Assembly: GCF_004005855.1 (NCBI RefSeq)
Contig: NZ_SACL01000008.1
Coordinates: forward strand, 156,089-220,088
Direction of reading: 5' to 3'
DNA from: Rhodovarius crocodyli
Lineage (GTDB): Bacteria > Pseudomonadota > Alphaproteobacteria > Acetobacterales > Acetobacteraceae
Length of the DNA: 64,000 bases
This document shows positions 43,609 through 52,812 of the stretch, piece by piece. The position numbers were made by a program, and so were the translations under genes. A model generated the notes under the pieces. The model did not search any database. It saw only the letters and a list, made by a program, of their open reading frames with translations, and was not told the DNA's origin. Each line of letters opens with the position of its first letter. Position 1 is the stretch's first letter.

Positions 43609-45126
43609 ATGCACAGCGCCGACCGCCACATCCTCCATCTGCACCGCCGCGGCCTGCTGACCGGCGCGCTGGCGCTGACGGCGCTGGCCACCCAGCCCGG
43701 CTGCGTCGCGCTCGCGCAGGAGGAAGGGCTGTTCGGCCTGGGGGTGGCCAGCGGTGACCCCTGGCCCGATTCCGTCGTGCTCTGGACCCGCCTGACGCCC
43801 CGCACGCCGGAGCCCGTGCCCCTGCGCTGGGAAATCGCGGCCGATGACGGGTTCCGCCAGGTGGTGGCGCGCGGCGAGGCCGTGGCCGGCCCCGACCACG
43901 GCCATGCCGTGCATGTCATCCCCACCGGCCTGCAGCCGGGGCGGCACTACTGGTATCGCTTCACGGCCCAGGGGCAGACGAGCCGGGTGGGACGCACCCG
44001 CACCGCGCCCGCCCCGGATGCCGATGTGCCCGTGCGCTTCGTCAACGCCAGCTGCCAGCGCTACGAGCACGGCTATTTCACCGCCTGGCGCCATGCGGCC
44101 GCCGATGACGCGCTGGATTTCGTCTTCTTCAACGGCGACTACATCTATGAATACGGCCACCGTGCCGTGGGTGCCTCGCCGCTGATCGCGCGCGCGGTGG
44201 ACGGGCCGGAATGCGTCACGCTGGACCAGTACCGCGCCCGCTATGCCCAGTATCGCCGGGATGCCGACCTGCAGGCCGTGCACGCGGCCCACCCCTTCAT
44301 CGTCACCTTCGACGACCATGAGGTGCAGAACAACTGGGTCAGCGACATCCCCTCCGTACCGCAGCCGGCGGGGGTGGAGTTCGCGCTGCGCAAGGCCGCC
44401 GCCTTCCGCGCCTGGTACGAGAACATGCCGGTGCGCCCCGCCGCCCTGCCGCGCGGGCCGGACATCACGGCCTATCGCCGGCTGGTGTTCGGCCGGCAGA
44501 TGGCGCTGCATGTGCTGGACACCCGCAGCTTCCGCGACGACCAGCCCTGCGGCGATGGCCGCAAGCAGGCCTGCGAGGCCGTGCATAACCCCGCCGCCCA
44601 GGTGATGGGCAGCGCGCAGGAGGCCTGGCTGTTCGACAGCGTGCGCAACGGCGCGGCGATGCAGGTGCTGGGCCAGCAGATCTTCATGGCCACCCGCCCC
44701 TATCCGGGCGACCAGTTCAGCATGGACAGCTGGGACGGCTATCCCGCTGCCCGCAGCCGCGTGATGCAGGGGCTGCGCGATCGCGGCATCGCCAATCCCA
44801 TCGTGCTGACGGGCGATGTGCACCGCGCCTGGGCGGGGCTGGTCACGGCGGGGGACCGGGCGCTGGGCACGGAATTCGTCGCGACCTCCATCGCCAGCGA
44901 CGGCGATGGCCGGGATGCCGATGCCGGCGCCCTGGCGCTGATCGCGGCGCATCCGCACCTGCGCTTTCACTCCGCCCGGCGCGGCTATACCCGGCATGAG
45001 GCCGCCCGGGGCCGGATGACGGCCGAATACCTGGCCCTGCCCTATGTCAGCCGCCCGGGCGCGGAAGCCGCCCCGGTGGCGAAGCTGATGACGGAGGCGC
45101 GCGCGCCGGGCATCATCCCCGCCTGA
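43609..45126 (+). CDS. phoD: PhoD-type alkaline phosphatase/phosphodiesterase
   Basis: About 505 residues (ATG at 43597 also possible). A Tat-like signal (HLHRRGLLTGALALTALATQ) is followed by the PhoD N-domain (GLGVASGDPWPDSVVLWTRL) and metal-site motifs: NASCQRYEHGYFTAWRHAAA, FFNGDYIYEYG, TFDDHEVQNNW and VLTGDVHRAWAGL. The Cys of NASCQ is the expected iron ligand. Exported enzyme releasing phosphate from mono- and diesters. Confidence 0.92.
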   Translation: MHSADRHILHLHRRGLLTGALALTALATQPGCVALAQEEGLFGLGVASGDPWPDSVVLWTRLTPRTPEPVPLRWEIAADDGFRQVVARGEAVAGPDHGHAVHVIPTGLQPGRHYWYRFTAQGQTSRVGRTRTAPAPDADVPVRFVNASCQRYEHGYFTAWRHAAADDALDFVFFNGDYIYEYGHRAVGASPLIARAVDGPECVTLDQYRARYAQYRRDADLQAVHAAHPFIVTFDDHEVQNNWVSDIPSVPQPAGVEFALRKAAAFRAWYENMPVRPAALPRGPDITAYRRLVFGRQMALHVLDTRSFRDDQPCGDGRKQACEAVHNPAAQVMGSAQEAWLFDSVRNGAAMQVLGQQIFMATRPYPGDQFSMDSWDGYPAARSRVMQGLRDRGIANPIVLTGDVHRAWAGLVTAGDRALGTEFVATSIASDGDGRDADAGALALIAAHPHLRFHSARRGYTRHEAARGRMTAEYLALPYVSRPGAEAAPVAKLMTEARAPGIIPA

Positions 45127-45147
45127 AGCAAGACAACAGGGGGAAAC

Positions 45148-46044
45148 ATGGCCGACATCGCGTTCGTGGGGCTGGGCCGGATGGGCCTGCCCATGGCGCT
45201 GAACCTGGTCAAGGCCGGGCACAGCGTGAAGGGCTTCGACCTCAGCATGCCGGCGCTGGAGGCTTTCGCCGCCGGCGGCGGCATCGTGATGCCCAGCGCG
45301 GCCAAGGCCGCCCAGGGGGCTGGGGTCGTCATCACCATGCTGCCGGCCGGGCGGCATGTGCATGAGGCCTGGCTGGAGGAAGGCGGGCTGGCGGGTGCCA
45401 TCGCCCCTGGCGCGCTGCTGATCGACTGCTCCACCATCGATGTCGGCACGGCACGGGAACTGGCGGCGGCACTGGGCCCGCGCATGCTGGATGCGCCCGT
45501 CTCCGGCGGCGTCATGGGCGCCGAGGCCGGCACCCTGACCTTCATGGTGGGCGGCGAGGCGGAAGCCTTCGCGGCCGCAGACCCCATCCTGGCCGCGATG
45601 GGCAGGAAGCGCGTGCATTGCGGCGGCGCCGGCGCCGGGCAGGCGGCCAAGGCCTGCAACAACATGCTGCTGGCCATCTCGATGATCGGCACCTGCGAGG
45701 CCTTCGTCCTGGCCGAGAAGCTCGGCCTGTCGCACCAGGCGCTGTATGACGTGGCCAGCACATCCTCTGGCCAGTGCTGGTCGCTGACCACCTATTGCCC
45801 CGTGCCCGGCCCGGTGCCGGCCAGCCCCGCCAACCGGGACTATGTGCCGGGCTTCGCCACTTCCCTGATGCTGAAGGACCTGGGGCTGGCGCAGCAGGCG
45901 GCCGAGGATTTCGGTGCCGAGACACCGCTCGGCCGGCTCGCGCTCGACCTGTACGGCGAGTTCGCGGCGGAGCATGCGGGCCAGGATTTCTCGGCCATCA
46001 TCACGATGTTGCGGGATCGGCACGGACGGGCGCCGTCGCCCTGA
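45148..46044 (+). CDS. mmsB: 3-hydroxyisobutyrate dehydrogenase family protein
   Basis: 298 residues. DIAFVGLGRMGLPMALNLVK is the NAD-binding start; LDAPVSGGVMGAEAGTLTFM the substrate-binding signature; AGQAAKACNNMLLAISMIGT carries the catalytic lysine; and the C-terminal LMLKDLGLAQQAAEDFGAET fits MmsB closely. Likely valine-catabolic, oxidising 3-hydroxyisobutyrate to methylmalonate semialdehyde, though other beta-hydroxyacids are possible. GGGGGAA precedes the ATG. Confidence 0.9.
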   Translation: MADIAFVGLGRMGLPMALNLVKAGHSVKGFDLSMPALEAFAAGGGIVMPSAAKAAQGAGVVITMLPAGRHVHEAWLEEGGLAGAIAPGALLIDCSTIDVGTARELAAALGPRMLDAPVSGGVMGAEAGTLTFMVGGEAEAFAAADPILAAMGRKRVHCGGAGAGQAAKACNNMLLAISMIGTCEAFVLAEKLGLSHQALYDVASTSSGQCWSLTTYCPVPGPVPASPANRDYVPGFATSLMLKDLGLAQQAAEDFGAETPLGRLALDLYGEFAAEHAGQDFSAIITMLRDRHGRAPSP

Positions 46045-46094
46045 AATTGCCGCGAAGCGCCGGATAGTTCCGCCTTCGGTGCAGGAGAAGCGTC

Positions 46095-46643
46095 ATGGGT
46101 TGGTGGGAGCAGCGTTCGTCGCGCTGGCAGGCCTGCATCATCGCGCAGGTGGGCGGCGCCGCGATACTGGGCGGCGGCGTGTTCTTCATGCAGTTCCGCA
46201 GCCCGGACATTCCGGTGCGCCCCGTGTTCCTGGCTGTGGCCGGCGGCGCGGGCGCGGGCGGCAGCATCGGCAGCGCCGTCTCCATCCCCTACTCCGACAT
46301 CATCCGCCAGCTGATCAACCCGAACTTCCACCCCCCAACCCAGGATTACGGCTGGAGCGCGCTGGACGGCACCTTCTCCTGCCAGGACATCCAGCGGGAG
46401 AAGTTCGACATCGTGCAGGTGGGTGCCTCGGCGGTGGTGCTGGGAGCGCAGCTCTGCGTGTTCAGCATCACGGATGTGGGGCTGTTCCACCCGGATCGGG
46501 AATTGTGCTCCACCCGCATCAACGTGCCGTCCAACCTGCCCCAGGTGGGCCAGGCGCTGATGGACCTGCCGCAGATTCAGGGCGGGCTGGGCGTGGGCGG
46601 CTTCGCCTTCACGGGCACAATCTTCTACATCGGCACCGGCTGA
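46095..46643 (+). CDS. Unknown protein with two N-terminal membrane segments
   Basis: 182 residues, AGGAGAAG upstream. Membrane-like stretches IIAQVGGAAILGGGVFFMQF and PVFLAVAGGAGAGGSIGSAV are followed by a soluble part with three cysteines (GTFSCQDIQ, GAQLCVFSIT, RELCSTRINV) and a glycine-rich end (GGLGVGGFAFTGTIFYIGTG). The soluble part could be a small beta domain. Family not recognised. It sits alone between the mmsB-like gene and convergent dinB. Confidence 0.6.
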   Translation: MGWWEQRSSRWQACIIAQVGGAAILGGGVFFMQFRSPDIPVRPVFLAVAGGAGAGGSIGSAVSIPYSDIIRQLINPNFHPPTQDYGWSALDGTFSCQDIQREKFDIVQVGASAVVLGAQLCVFSITDVGLFHPDRELCSTRINVPSNLPQVGQALMDLPQIQGGLGVGGFAFTGTIFYIGTG

Positions 46644-47993
46644 TCACTTCAGCGAACGGCCCTTCACCACGGCGCCGGCGCCGAACTTCTCCCGCAGCTT
46701 CTCCATCGCCTGCCAGCGCTTCGCCTGGCGGGGCGCATCCGGGTCCGCCAGGTCCAGCGCATCGGCGTCCCGCGCATCGGCCAGGGGCTGGGCGCCGATG
46801 CCGATCAGGCGATAGGCGGTGCCGTCCACCTCACGCGCCAGCAGGGCGCGGGCGGCCTCGAAGATGGGCTCCGGCACCAGGCTGGGATGCGGCAGGCGCA
46901 CATTGCGGGTGCGCAGGGCAAAAGAAGCGGTCTTGAGCTTCAGCACCACGCCGCCCGCCGCCAGCTCCTTGCCGGCCAGGCGCCGGCACAGCTTCTCCGT
47001 CAGGTTCCACAGGATGGTCTCCAGCTCCTCCAGCCCCCTGATGTCGCGCTCGAAGGTGGTCTCGGTGGAGACGGATTTGGTGTCGCGCTCCGGGCGCACC
47101 GGCCGGCTGTCCTCGCCGCGCGCGCGGGCGGCCAGGCCCGGGCCTTCCTCACCGAAGCGGCGGGCGGCATCGCGCGCGTCCAGCGCGGCCAGCTGGCCCA
47201 GCCGGGTGAAGCCGGCGCTGGACAGCCGCTTCGCCATCGCGGGCCCGACGCCCGGCAGCAGCGTGACCGGTTCGGGGGCCAGCAGGCCCGCGGCCTCCGC
47301 CGCGCCGATCACGGCGAAGCCGCGCGGCTTGTCGCGGTCCACCGCGATCTTGGCCAGCAGCCGGTTGGGGGCCAGGCCGATGGAGATGGTCACCCCCACC
47401 TCGCGCTCCACCTGCCGCGCGAGGCGGGCGAGCACCACGGCGGGCGGGGCGCGGTGCAGGGCCGCCGTTCCCGACAGGTCCATCACCGCCTCGTCGATGC
47501 TCTGCGCCTGCACCAGGGGCGTCAGCGCCTGCATCATCTCGCGGATGCGCCGGCCCTCATGCACGTATTTGGCCATGTCGGGCTTGATGACCACGGCATC
47601 GGGGCACAGGGCCAGCGCCTTGAACATGGGCATGGCCGAGTGCACGCCGCGCGTGCGGGCGATGTAGCAGGCCGTGCTGACCACCCCGCGCCTGCCGCCA
47701 CCGATGATGACGGGCCTGGCCGCCAGTTCCGGGCGGTCCCGCTTCTCGACACTGGCATAGAAGGCGTCGCAGTCCACATGGGCGATCGAGAGGTCGAACA
47801 GCTCCGCATGGCGCAGGATGCGCCGGCTGCCGCAGCGCGGGCAGGTGGCGGCCGGCACCTCCTGCTCGTCGCAATCGCGGCAGATCGCGGGCGGCCGTCC
47901 GGCAGGGCGGTCGGCTGAGGGCTGGCTTTGGACCGGCGCGGAAAAGGCCACGCCAGACCGGCCCGACAGCCCTGCCGGACGGCCGCTTACCAC
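46644..47993 (-). CDS. dinB: DNA polymerase IV (Y family) with N-terminal Cys4 motif
   Basis: 449 residues. An N-terminal zinc-finger-like pair (ICRDCDEQ; ATCPRCGSRR) precedes the polymerase: SIAHVDCDAFYASVEKRDRP, VVSTACYIARTRGVHSAMPM, SIDEAVMDLSG with the catalytic Asp-Glu, VTISIGLAPNRLLAKIA and the helix-hairpin-helix LLPGVGPAMAKRLSSAG. This extended N-terminus is usual in alphaproteobacteria. Error-prone bypass polymerase. It overlaps the ROK kinase stop by 7 bp; no LexA box was identified before it. Confidence 0.94.
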   Translation of the reverse strand: MVSGRPAGLSGRSGVAFSAPVQSQPSADRPAGRPPAICRDCDEQEVPAATCPRCGSRRILRHAELFDLSIAHVDCDAFYASVEKRDRPELAARPVIIGGGRRGVVSTACYIARTRGVHSAMPMFKALALCPDAVVIKPDMAKYVHEGRRIREMMQALTPLVQAQSIDEAVMDLSGTAALHRAPPAVVLARLARQVEREVGVTISIGLAPNRLLAKIAVDRDKPRGFAVIGAAEAAGLLAPEPVTLLPGVGPAMAKRLSSAGFTRLGQLAALDARDAARRFGEEGPGLAARARGEDSRPVRPERDTKSVSTETTFERDIRGLEELETILWNLTEKLCRRLAGKELAAGGVVLKLKTASFALRTRNVRLPHPSLVPEPIFEAARALLAREVDGTAYRLIGIGAQPLADARDADALDLADPDAPRQAKRWQAMEKLREKFGAGAVVKGRSLK

Positions 47994-48868
47994 AATCGCG
48001 CCGCCCCGAGCACGCCGGAGCTGTCGCCGTGCCTGGCCGGCACCAGCCGGGTGTTCACCACATCGGAGAACACCCAGCGTTTCCAGAGCTTCGGCACCTC
48101 CGTGTACAGGTGCTGCATGTTGGACAGCCCGCCCGCCAGCACGATCACCTGCGGGTCCAGGATGTTGATGACATGGGACAGGGCACGGGCCAGCCGGTCC
48201 GCGTGGCGGGCCAGGGTGGCGGCGGCGCGCTCATCCCCGGCAGCGGCGCGGGCCGGCAGGCCGGTGGCGTCGGTCGCGCCCTCTCCGTCGCAATCGCGTG
48301 CCAGGGCGGGGCCGCAGAGGAAGGTCTCGATGCAGCCGTCGCGGCCGCAGAAGCAGCGGCGGCCGGGGAACTCATCGGCCGTCATCCAGGGCAGCGGGTT
48401 GTGGCCCCATTCGCCGCCGATGCGGTTCATCCCCTCCAGCAGCTTGCCGTCCAGCACCACGCCGGCGCCGACGCCGGTGCCCAGGATGACGGCGAAGACG
48501 CTGGCGGCCCCGGCCGCGGCGCCGTCGCTCGCCTCGCTCATCGCCAGGCAGTTGGCGTCGTTGGAGATGCGCACCGGGCGGCCCAGGGCGCGGGAGAGAT
48601 CCTCCTCCAGCCGGCCGCCGTTCAGCCAGGTGGAATTGGCGCCGCGCACCAGACCGGTGGCCGGCGACAGGCTGCCGGGAATGCCGACACCCACCGTGCC
48701 GCTGGCGCCCAGCTCCTCCTCCGCGCCGTCCACCAGGAAGCGGATGGCGTCCAGCACGCCGTTGTAGCTGCGGGGGGTGGGCACCCGGCGGCGCAGCAGG
48801 GCATGGCCCGCTTCCGCCAGGGCCACCACCTCGATCTTCGTGCCGCCGAGATCAATACCGATGCGCAT
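47987..48868 (-). CDS. ROK-family sugar kinase
   Basis: 293 residues. IGIDLGGTKIEVVALAEAGH is the phosphate-binding loop; ISNDANCLAMSEASDG holds the catalytic Asp; GGEWGHNPLPWMTADEFPGR and CFCGRDGCIETFLCGPAL provide the ROK zinc ligands. Close in outline to fructokinase Mak or N-acetylglucosamine kinase NagK; the sugar cannot be decided. First gene of a two-gene unit with dinB. Confidence 0.9.
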   Translation of the reverse strand: MRIGIDLGGTKIEVVALAEAGHALLRRRVPTPRSYNGVLDAIRFLVDGAEEELGASGTVGVGIPGSLSPATGLVRGANSTWLNGGRLEEDLSRALGRPVRISNDANCLAMSEASDGAAAGAASVFAVILGTGVGAGVVLDGKLLEGMNRIGGEWGHNPLPWMTADEFPGRRCFCGRDGCIETFLCGPALARDCDGEGATDATGLPARAAAGDERAAATLARHADRLARALSHVINILDPQVIVLAGGLSNMQHLYTEVPKLWKRWVFSDVVNTRLVPARHGDSSGVLGAARLW

Positions 48869-48927
48869 GCCCCTGTTTCGCGCGCCGCACCCTTGCGGGC
48901 AAGGCTTCCCGTCGCATCATACAGGGG

Positions 48928-49152
48928 ATGGAAACGCTCGATGTCCGGGGGCTGAAATGCCCCCTCCCGGTCCTGAAGGCCAACAAGGCGCTGCGGGGCA
49001 TGGCCCCGGGGGCCGAATTGCTGGTGCTGGCGACCGACCCCGCCGCCGAGAAGGATTTTCCGGCCTTCGCGGAGGAGACCGGCCATGGGCTGGTGTCGCT
49101 GGCGAAGGAGGATGAGGTGCTGCGCGTGGTGCTGCGCCGGCGGGAGGGCTGA
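48928..49152 (+). CDS. TusA/SirA-like sulfur carrier protein
   Basis: 74 residues: METLDVRGLKCPLPVLKANK with the conserved CPxP cysteine, then LLVLATDPAAEKDFPAFAEE and a C-terminal strand. It should carry persulfide sulfur, as TusA does for tRNA thiolation or other pathways. ACAGGGG precedes the ATG. Two bases separate it from the hydrolase gene, so the two are cotranscribed. Confidence 0.9.
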   Translation: METLDVRGLKCPLPVLKANKALRGMAPGAELLVLATDPAAEKDFPAFAEETGHGLVSLAKEDEVLRVVLRRREG

Positions 49153-49154
49153 GC

Positions 49155-50090
49155 ATGACCGCCCCTGTCCTGCTGCTGACCCATCCGGCCTGCCTGCTGC
49201 ATGACATGGGCGAGGGCCACCCCGAGCGCCCGGACCGGCTGCGCGCCCTGCATGCGGCCTTCGCCGAGGCCGAGTTCGACGCCCTGCTGCGCGAGGACGC
49301 GCCGCAGGCCACCGAAGCGCAGCTGACCCTGGCCCATCCCCCGCATTACGTGCAGCGCGTGCTGGCCACCCACCCCCGGCACGGAGAGCTGGTGCGGCTG
49401 GACGCCGACACGGCCATCGGCCCCGGCAGCCTGGAGGCCGCCCTGCGCGCGGCGGGCGCCGGCATCCGCGCGGTGGAGGCGGTCATGGCCGGCGAGGCGC
49501 GCGCGGCCTTCGCGGCGGTGCGCCCGCCCGGCCATCATGCCGAACCCGACACGGCCATGGGCTTCTGCATCTTCTCGAACGTCGTCATCGCCGCGCGCCA
49601 TGCCCAGCGGGCGCTGGGGGTGGGCCGCGTCGCGATACTGGATTTCGACGTGCATCACGGCAACGGCACCCAGGCCTGCGTGGAGGCCGACCCGAGCATC
49701 CTGTTCTGCTCCAGCCACCAGATGCCGCTTTATCCCGGCAGCGGGGCGGCCTGGCAGGTGGGCGTGGGCAATGTGGCGAACGCGCCGCTGCGCCCTGGTT
49801 CGGGCGGGGCCGAGTTCCGCGCCGCCTGGGAGGGGCTGCTGGCACGGGTGCGGGAATTCGCGCCTGAGCTGGTGATCGTCTCGGCCGGCTTCGATGCCCA
49901 CCGCCGCGACCCGCTGGCCAGCCTGGAGCTGGAAGCCGAGGATTTCGCCTGGATCACGCGGGAGATCATGGCGGCCTCGCCGCCCGGCCGCGTCGTCAGC
50001 ATGCTGGAGGGCGGCTATGACCTGGAGGGGCTGGCGGAAGGCGCCGCCGCCCATCTGCGGGAAATGATGGCCTATCGCACCGAGAGATAG
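49155..50090 (+). CDS. Histone deacetylase/acetylpolyamine amidohydrolase family protein
   Basis: 311 residues, full HDAC fold. HPACLLHDMGEGHPERPDRL, AAVRPPGHHAEPDTAMGFCI and VAILDFDVHHGNGTQACVEA show the His-Asp charge relay and zinc ligands; IVSAGFDAHRRDPLASLELE carries the later zinc Asp. Bacterial members deacetylate polyamines or other amides; the target is unknown. GGAGGG precedes the ATG. Its last 19 bp overlap the convergent glycosyltransferase gene. Confidence 0.92.
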   Translation: MTAPVLLLTHPACLLHDMGEGHPERPDRLRALHAAFAEAEFDALLREDAPQATEAQLTLAHPPHYVQRVLATHPRHGELVRLDADTAIGPGSLEAALRAAGAGIRAVEAVMAGEARAAFAAVRPPGHHAEPDTAMGFCIFSNVVIAARHAQRALGVGRVAILDFDVHHGNGTQACVEADPSILFCSSHQMPLYPGSGAAWQVGVGNVANAPLRPGSGGAEFRAAWEGLLARVREFAPELVIVSAGFDAHRRDPLASLELEAEDFAWITREIMAASPPGRVVSMLEGGYDLEGLAEGAAAHLREMMAYRTER

Positions 50091-51004
50091 GCCAGGCGCT
50101 TCAGCTCCCGCCTCGTGTGGGTGGTCGCGTCCAGGATCAGCCCCACCGCGAAGGACAGCAGCGCCGAGATCATCATGCCCGAGGCCAGCACCGCCGTGGG
50201 CAGCTTGGGCACGAAGCCGGTCTCCAGGAACTCGAACACCAGCGGCAGGCCGAGGGCGAGCGAGCCCAGCAGCAGCACCAGCCCCGCCGCGCCGAAGAAG
50301 GCCAGCGGCCGCTCGCGCCGGATCAGCTGGCCGATCATGTTCAGGATGATGAAGCCGTCGGCATAGGTCTTGAGCTTGGAGACGGAGCCCTCCGGCCGCT
50401 CGCCATAGGGGGCCGCGATCTCGCCGATCGGCATGCGCAGTTCCAGCGCATGGATCATGATCTCGGTCTCAATCTCGAAGCCGCTGCTCATGGCCGGGAA
50501 GCTTTTCGCGAAGCGGCGGGAGAACAGCTTGTAGCCCGACAGCATGTCGGTGGTCCGCCTGCCGAACACCGCGCCCACCATGCCGGTCAGCAGCTGGTTG
50601 CCCAGGCGGTGGCCGGGGCGGTAGGCCTTCTCGGCGGTTTCCTGGCGCGCGACGTTCACCAGGTCATAGCCGCCCGCGGCGCCGAAGCGCAGCAGTTCGG
50701 GCGCCACGGTCGGGTCATAGGTCGCGTCGCCGTCGACCATGATGTACCAGTCCGCATCGATGTCGGCGAACATGCGGCGCACCACGCTGCCCTTGCCGGG
50801 CTGCTCCTCGAAGCGGGTGATGGCGCCGGCGGCGAGCGCCGCCTCGGCCGTGCCGTCGGTCGAGTTGTTGTCGTAGACATAGATCTCGGCATCAGGCAGC
50901 GCCGCGCGGAATCCGGCCACGACCTCCGCGACGGTCAGGGCCTCGTTGTGGCAGGGCACCAGGACGGCGACACGGGTCCCGGCGGCGGTGTGGTGGTCGA
51001 ACAT
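50072..51004 (-). CDS. Family 2 glycosyltransferase with two C-terminal membrane segments
   Basis: 310 residues. VAVLVPCHNEALTVAEVVAG and WYIMVDGDATYDPTVAPELL (DxD) are the GT-A nucleotide-sugar site; MLSGYKLFSRRFAKSFPAMS and FEIETEIMIHALELRMPIGE fit dolichol-phosphate-mannose/undecaprenyl-phosphate-sugar synthases. Two C-terminal membrane segments end the protein. It probably loads a sugar on a polyprenol phosphate for the adjacent GT-C-like membrane proteins. The ATG at 51004 is preferred to 51151. Confidence 0.88.
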   Translation of the reverse strand: MFDHHTAAGTRVAVLVPCHNEALTVAEVVAGFRAALPDAEIYVYDNNSTDGTAEAALAAGAITRFEEQPGKGSVVRRMFADIDADWYIMVDGDATYDPTVAPELLRFGAAGGYDLVNVARQETAEKAYRPGHRLGNQLLTGMVGAVFGRRTTDMLSGYKLFSRRFAKSFPAMSSGFEIETEIMIHALELRMPIGEIAAPYGERPEGSVSKLKTYADGFIILNMIGQLIRRERPLAFFGAAGLVLLLGSLALGLPLVFEFLETGFVPKLPTAVLASGMMISALLSFAVGLILDATTHTRRELKRLAYLSVR

Positions 51005-51138
51005 GGTGTTCCGGTTGTGAACTCGTGGTCCTTCTAGAGCCTGACGGCACGCCGCGCGAGAGTGGGACGGCGCCTTGACCGTATGGGGCGCGCTGCCTAA
51101 GCCCGGCTCAGCGGTTCCCGGCGGCGGAGGTTGTTGCG

Positions 51139-52725
51139 ATGGCATGGTCACAGCTGCGCCGGTGGGCCGGGCGCGGCGGCAGCGGCCCGCAATGGCTGCT
51201 GCTGGTGCTTATGTGCATGGCCGCGGGGCTGTGGTCGGTGCGGACCGGCACCGACGCCAACTGGGACCTTCGCAACTACCACCTCTACGGCCCCTATGCG
51301 CTGCTGAACGGGCGCATCGGCCAGGACATCGCGCCCGCCCAGCAGCAGAGCTTCTTCAACCCTCTCGTGAACTTCTACTACTACGGGTTGTTCCGGGGCC
51401 TGAACGGCTTCCCCCGCGTCCTGGCCTTCCTGATGGGGGTTCCGGCAGGGGTCTATGCCTTCGCTCTGTGGCAGGTGGCGCTGCTGGTGGCGCGGGACGT
51501 GATGGGGCGCGGCCGGGCCGCCCTGGCCCTGGCGGCGGCCGCCACCCTGCTGGGCATGACGGGCGCCGGGGTGCGGCCCTCCATCGGTTCATCCATGGCG
51601 GATGTGAATGTGGCCGCCCTGGTGATGCTCGCGGTCTGGCTGGCCCTGCGCGCGGCCTATGCCGGGGGCCGGCCGAGGACCGGGGCGATGGTGCTGCTGG
51701 GATTGCTGGCCGGCGCCTCGGTGGGGCTGAAGCTGACCAATGTGCTGTATGCCGCGCCCTTGGGGCTGCTGGTGCTGGGCCTGTTCGGGCTGCGCGCCGC
51801 GGTGCCCGCCGGCATCGCCATGGGGATCGCGTTCCTGGCGGGCTGGGGGCCCTTTGCCCTGATCATGCGCGAACTGCACGCCAGCCCGGTCTTTCCGCTC
51901 TACAATGACATCTTCGCCTCGCCGGACTATCTGCCGGTGCGGCTGACCGATGACCGCTTCCTGCCGCGCAGCACGATGCAGGCCGTGTTCTACCCCTTCT
52001 ACTGGACGGTCCGGAACACGGGGCTGGTCACCGAGCTGGGCATGCGGGACTGGCGGGTCGCGGCCGGCTACCTCTCGGCCGTGCTGGTCCTGGCGGCTGC
52101 CGCGAGCCGATGGCTGCTTGAGGAACCGCCCCGCATTGCCCGCCCTGCCCTGCTGCTGTTCCTGTTCTGCGCGGGCGCCCTGGCGTTATGGACCCACATG
52201 TTCGGCATCTACCGCTACCTGCTGGTGGTCGAGAGCCTGTCCGGCGTGCTGATGATGCTGGCGGGACGGGAGCTGTTCCGGGAGCGCCGGCTGCGGCTGG
52301 GCGCGGCCTATGGCCTGGCCGCCGCCGCCATCCTGGTATCGACGCGCGCGCCCAACTGGCCGCATGTCCGCCACGGACGGCAAGCGGTCGGGGTGGAGAT
52401 GCCGGCCATGGCGCCCGACAGCATGGTGCTGCTCGTGGGCGACGACGCGCTGTCCTATCTGGTACCGTTCATGCCGCCGGGCATCCGCGCCATCGGCCTG
52501 CGCAACAACCTGGTGCGCGAGGGCGAGGAACATGGCCTGATCCGGCGCATACGCGCGGCGATCGCCGGGCACCGGGGCCCGCTGCTGATGCTGGCCGAGA
52601 ACGGGCGCGACCGTGGCGTGCAGGCCGCCTATCTGGCGGGCTTCGGGATGCGCATCGGCCCCTGCGCGCCGGTCCGCAGCAACCTCGAGCCCGGCGGCTA
52701 TGAACTGTGCCGGCTGGAGCGGTAA
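51139..52725 (+). CDS. Polytopic membrane protein, GT-C glycosyltransferase-like (tandem copy 1)
   Basis: 528 residues with roughly ten membrane segments and a soluble C-terminal region from about 400. An early acidic motif, RTGTDANWDLRNYHLYGPYA, lies in the first loop, as in GT-C enzymes whose first loop holds catalytic Asp. [20 protein letters not shown] precedes the end of the membrane part. Paralogous to the next gene. Use of lipid-linked sugar from the divergent GT2 is inferred. GGAGG lies upstream of the ATG. Confidence 0.7.
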   Translation: MAWSQLRRWAGRGGSGPQWLLLVLMCMAAGLWSVRTGTDANWDLRNYHLYGPYALLNGRIGQDIAPAQQQSFFNPLVNFYYYGLFRGLNGFPRVLAFLMGVPAGVYAFALWQVALLVARDVMGRGRAALALAAAATLLGMTGAGVRPSIGSSMADVNVAALVMLAVWLALRAAYAGGRPRTGAMVLLGLLAGASVGLKLTNVLYAAPLGLLVLGLFGLRAAVPAGIAMGIAFLAGWGPFALIMRELHASPVFPLYNDIFASPDYLPVRLTDDRFLPRSTMQAVFYPFYWTVRNTGLVTELGMRDWRVAAGYLSAVLVLAAAASRWLLEEPPRIARPALLLFLFCAGALALWTHMFGIYRYLLVVESLSGVLMMLAGRELFRERRLRLGAAYGLAAAAILVSTRAPNWPHVRHGRQAVGVEMPAMAPDSMVLLVGDDALSYLVPFMPPGIRAIGLRNNLVREGEEHGLIRRIRAAIAGHRGPLLMLAENGRDRGVQAAYLAGFGMRIGPCAPVRSNLEPGGYELCRLER

Positions 52726-52812
52726 CCCGCTTCACAACTTGACCCGCTTGGGGGTGGTTCCTAAGACCGAACGGCGCCGCCCTCCCGGCGGGATCTCGAC
52801 CGCAGGGGGCCC

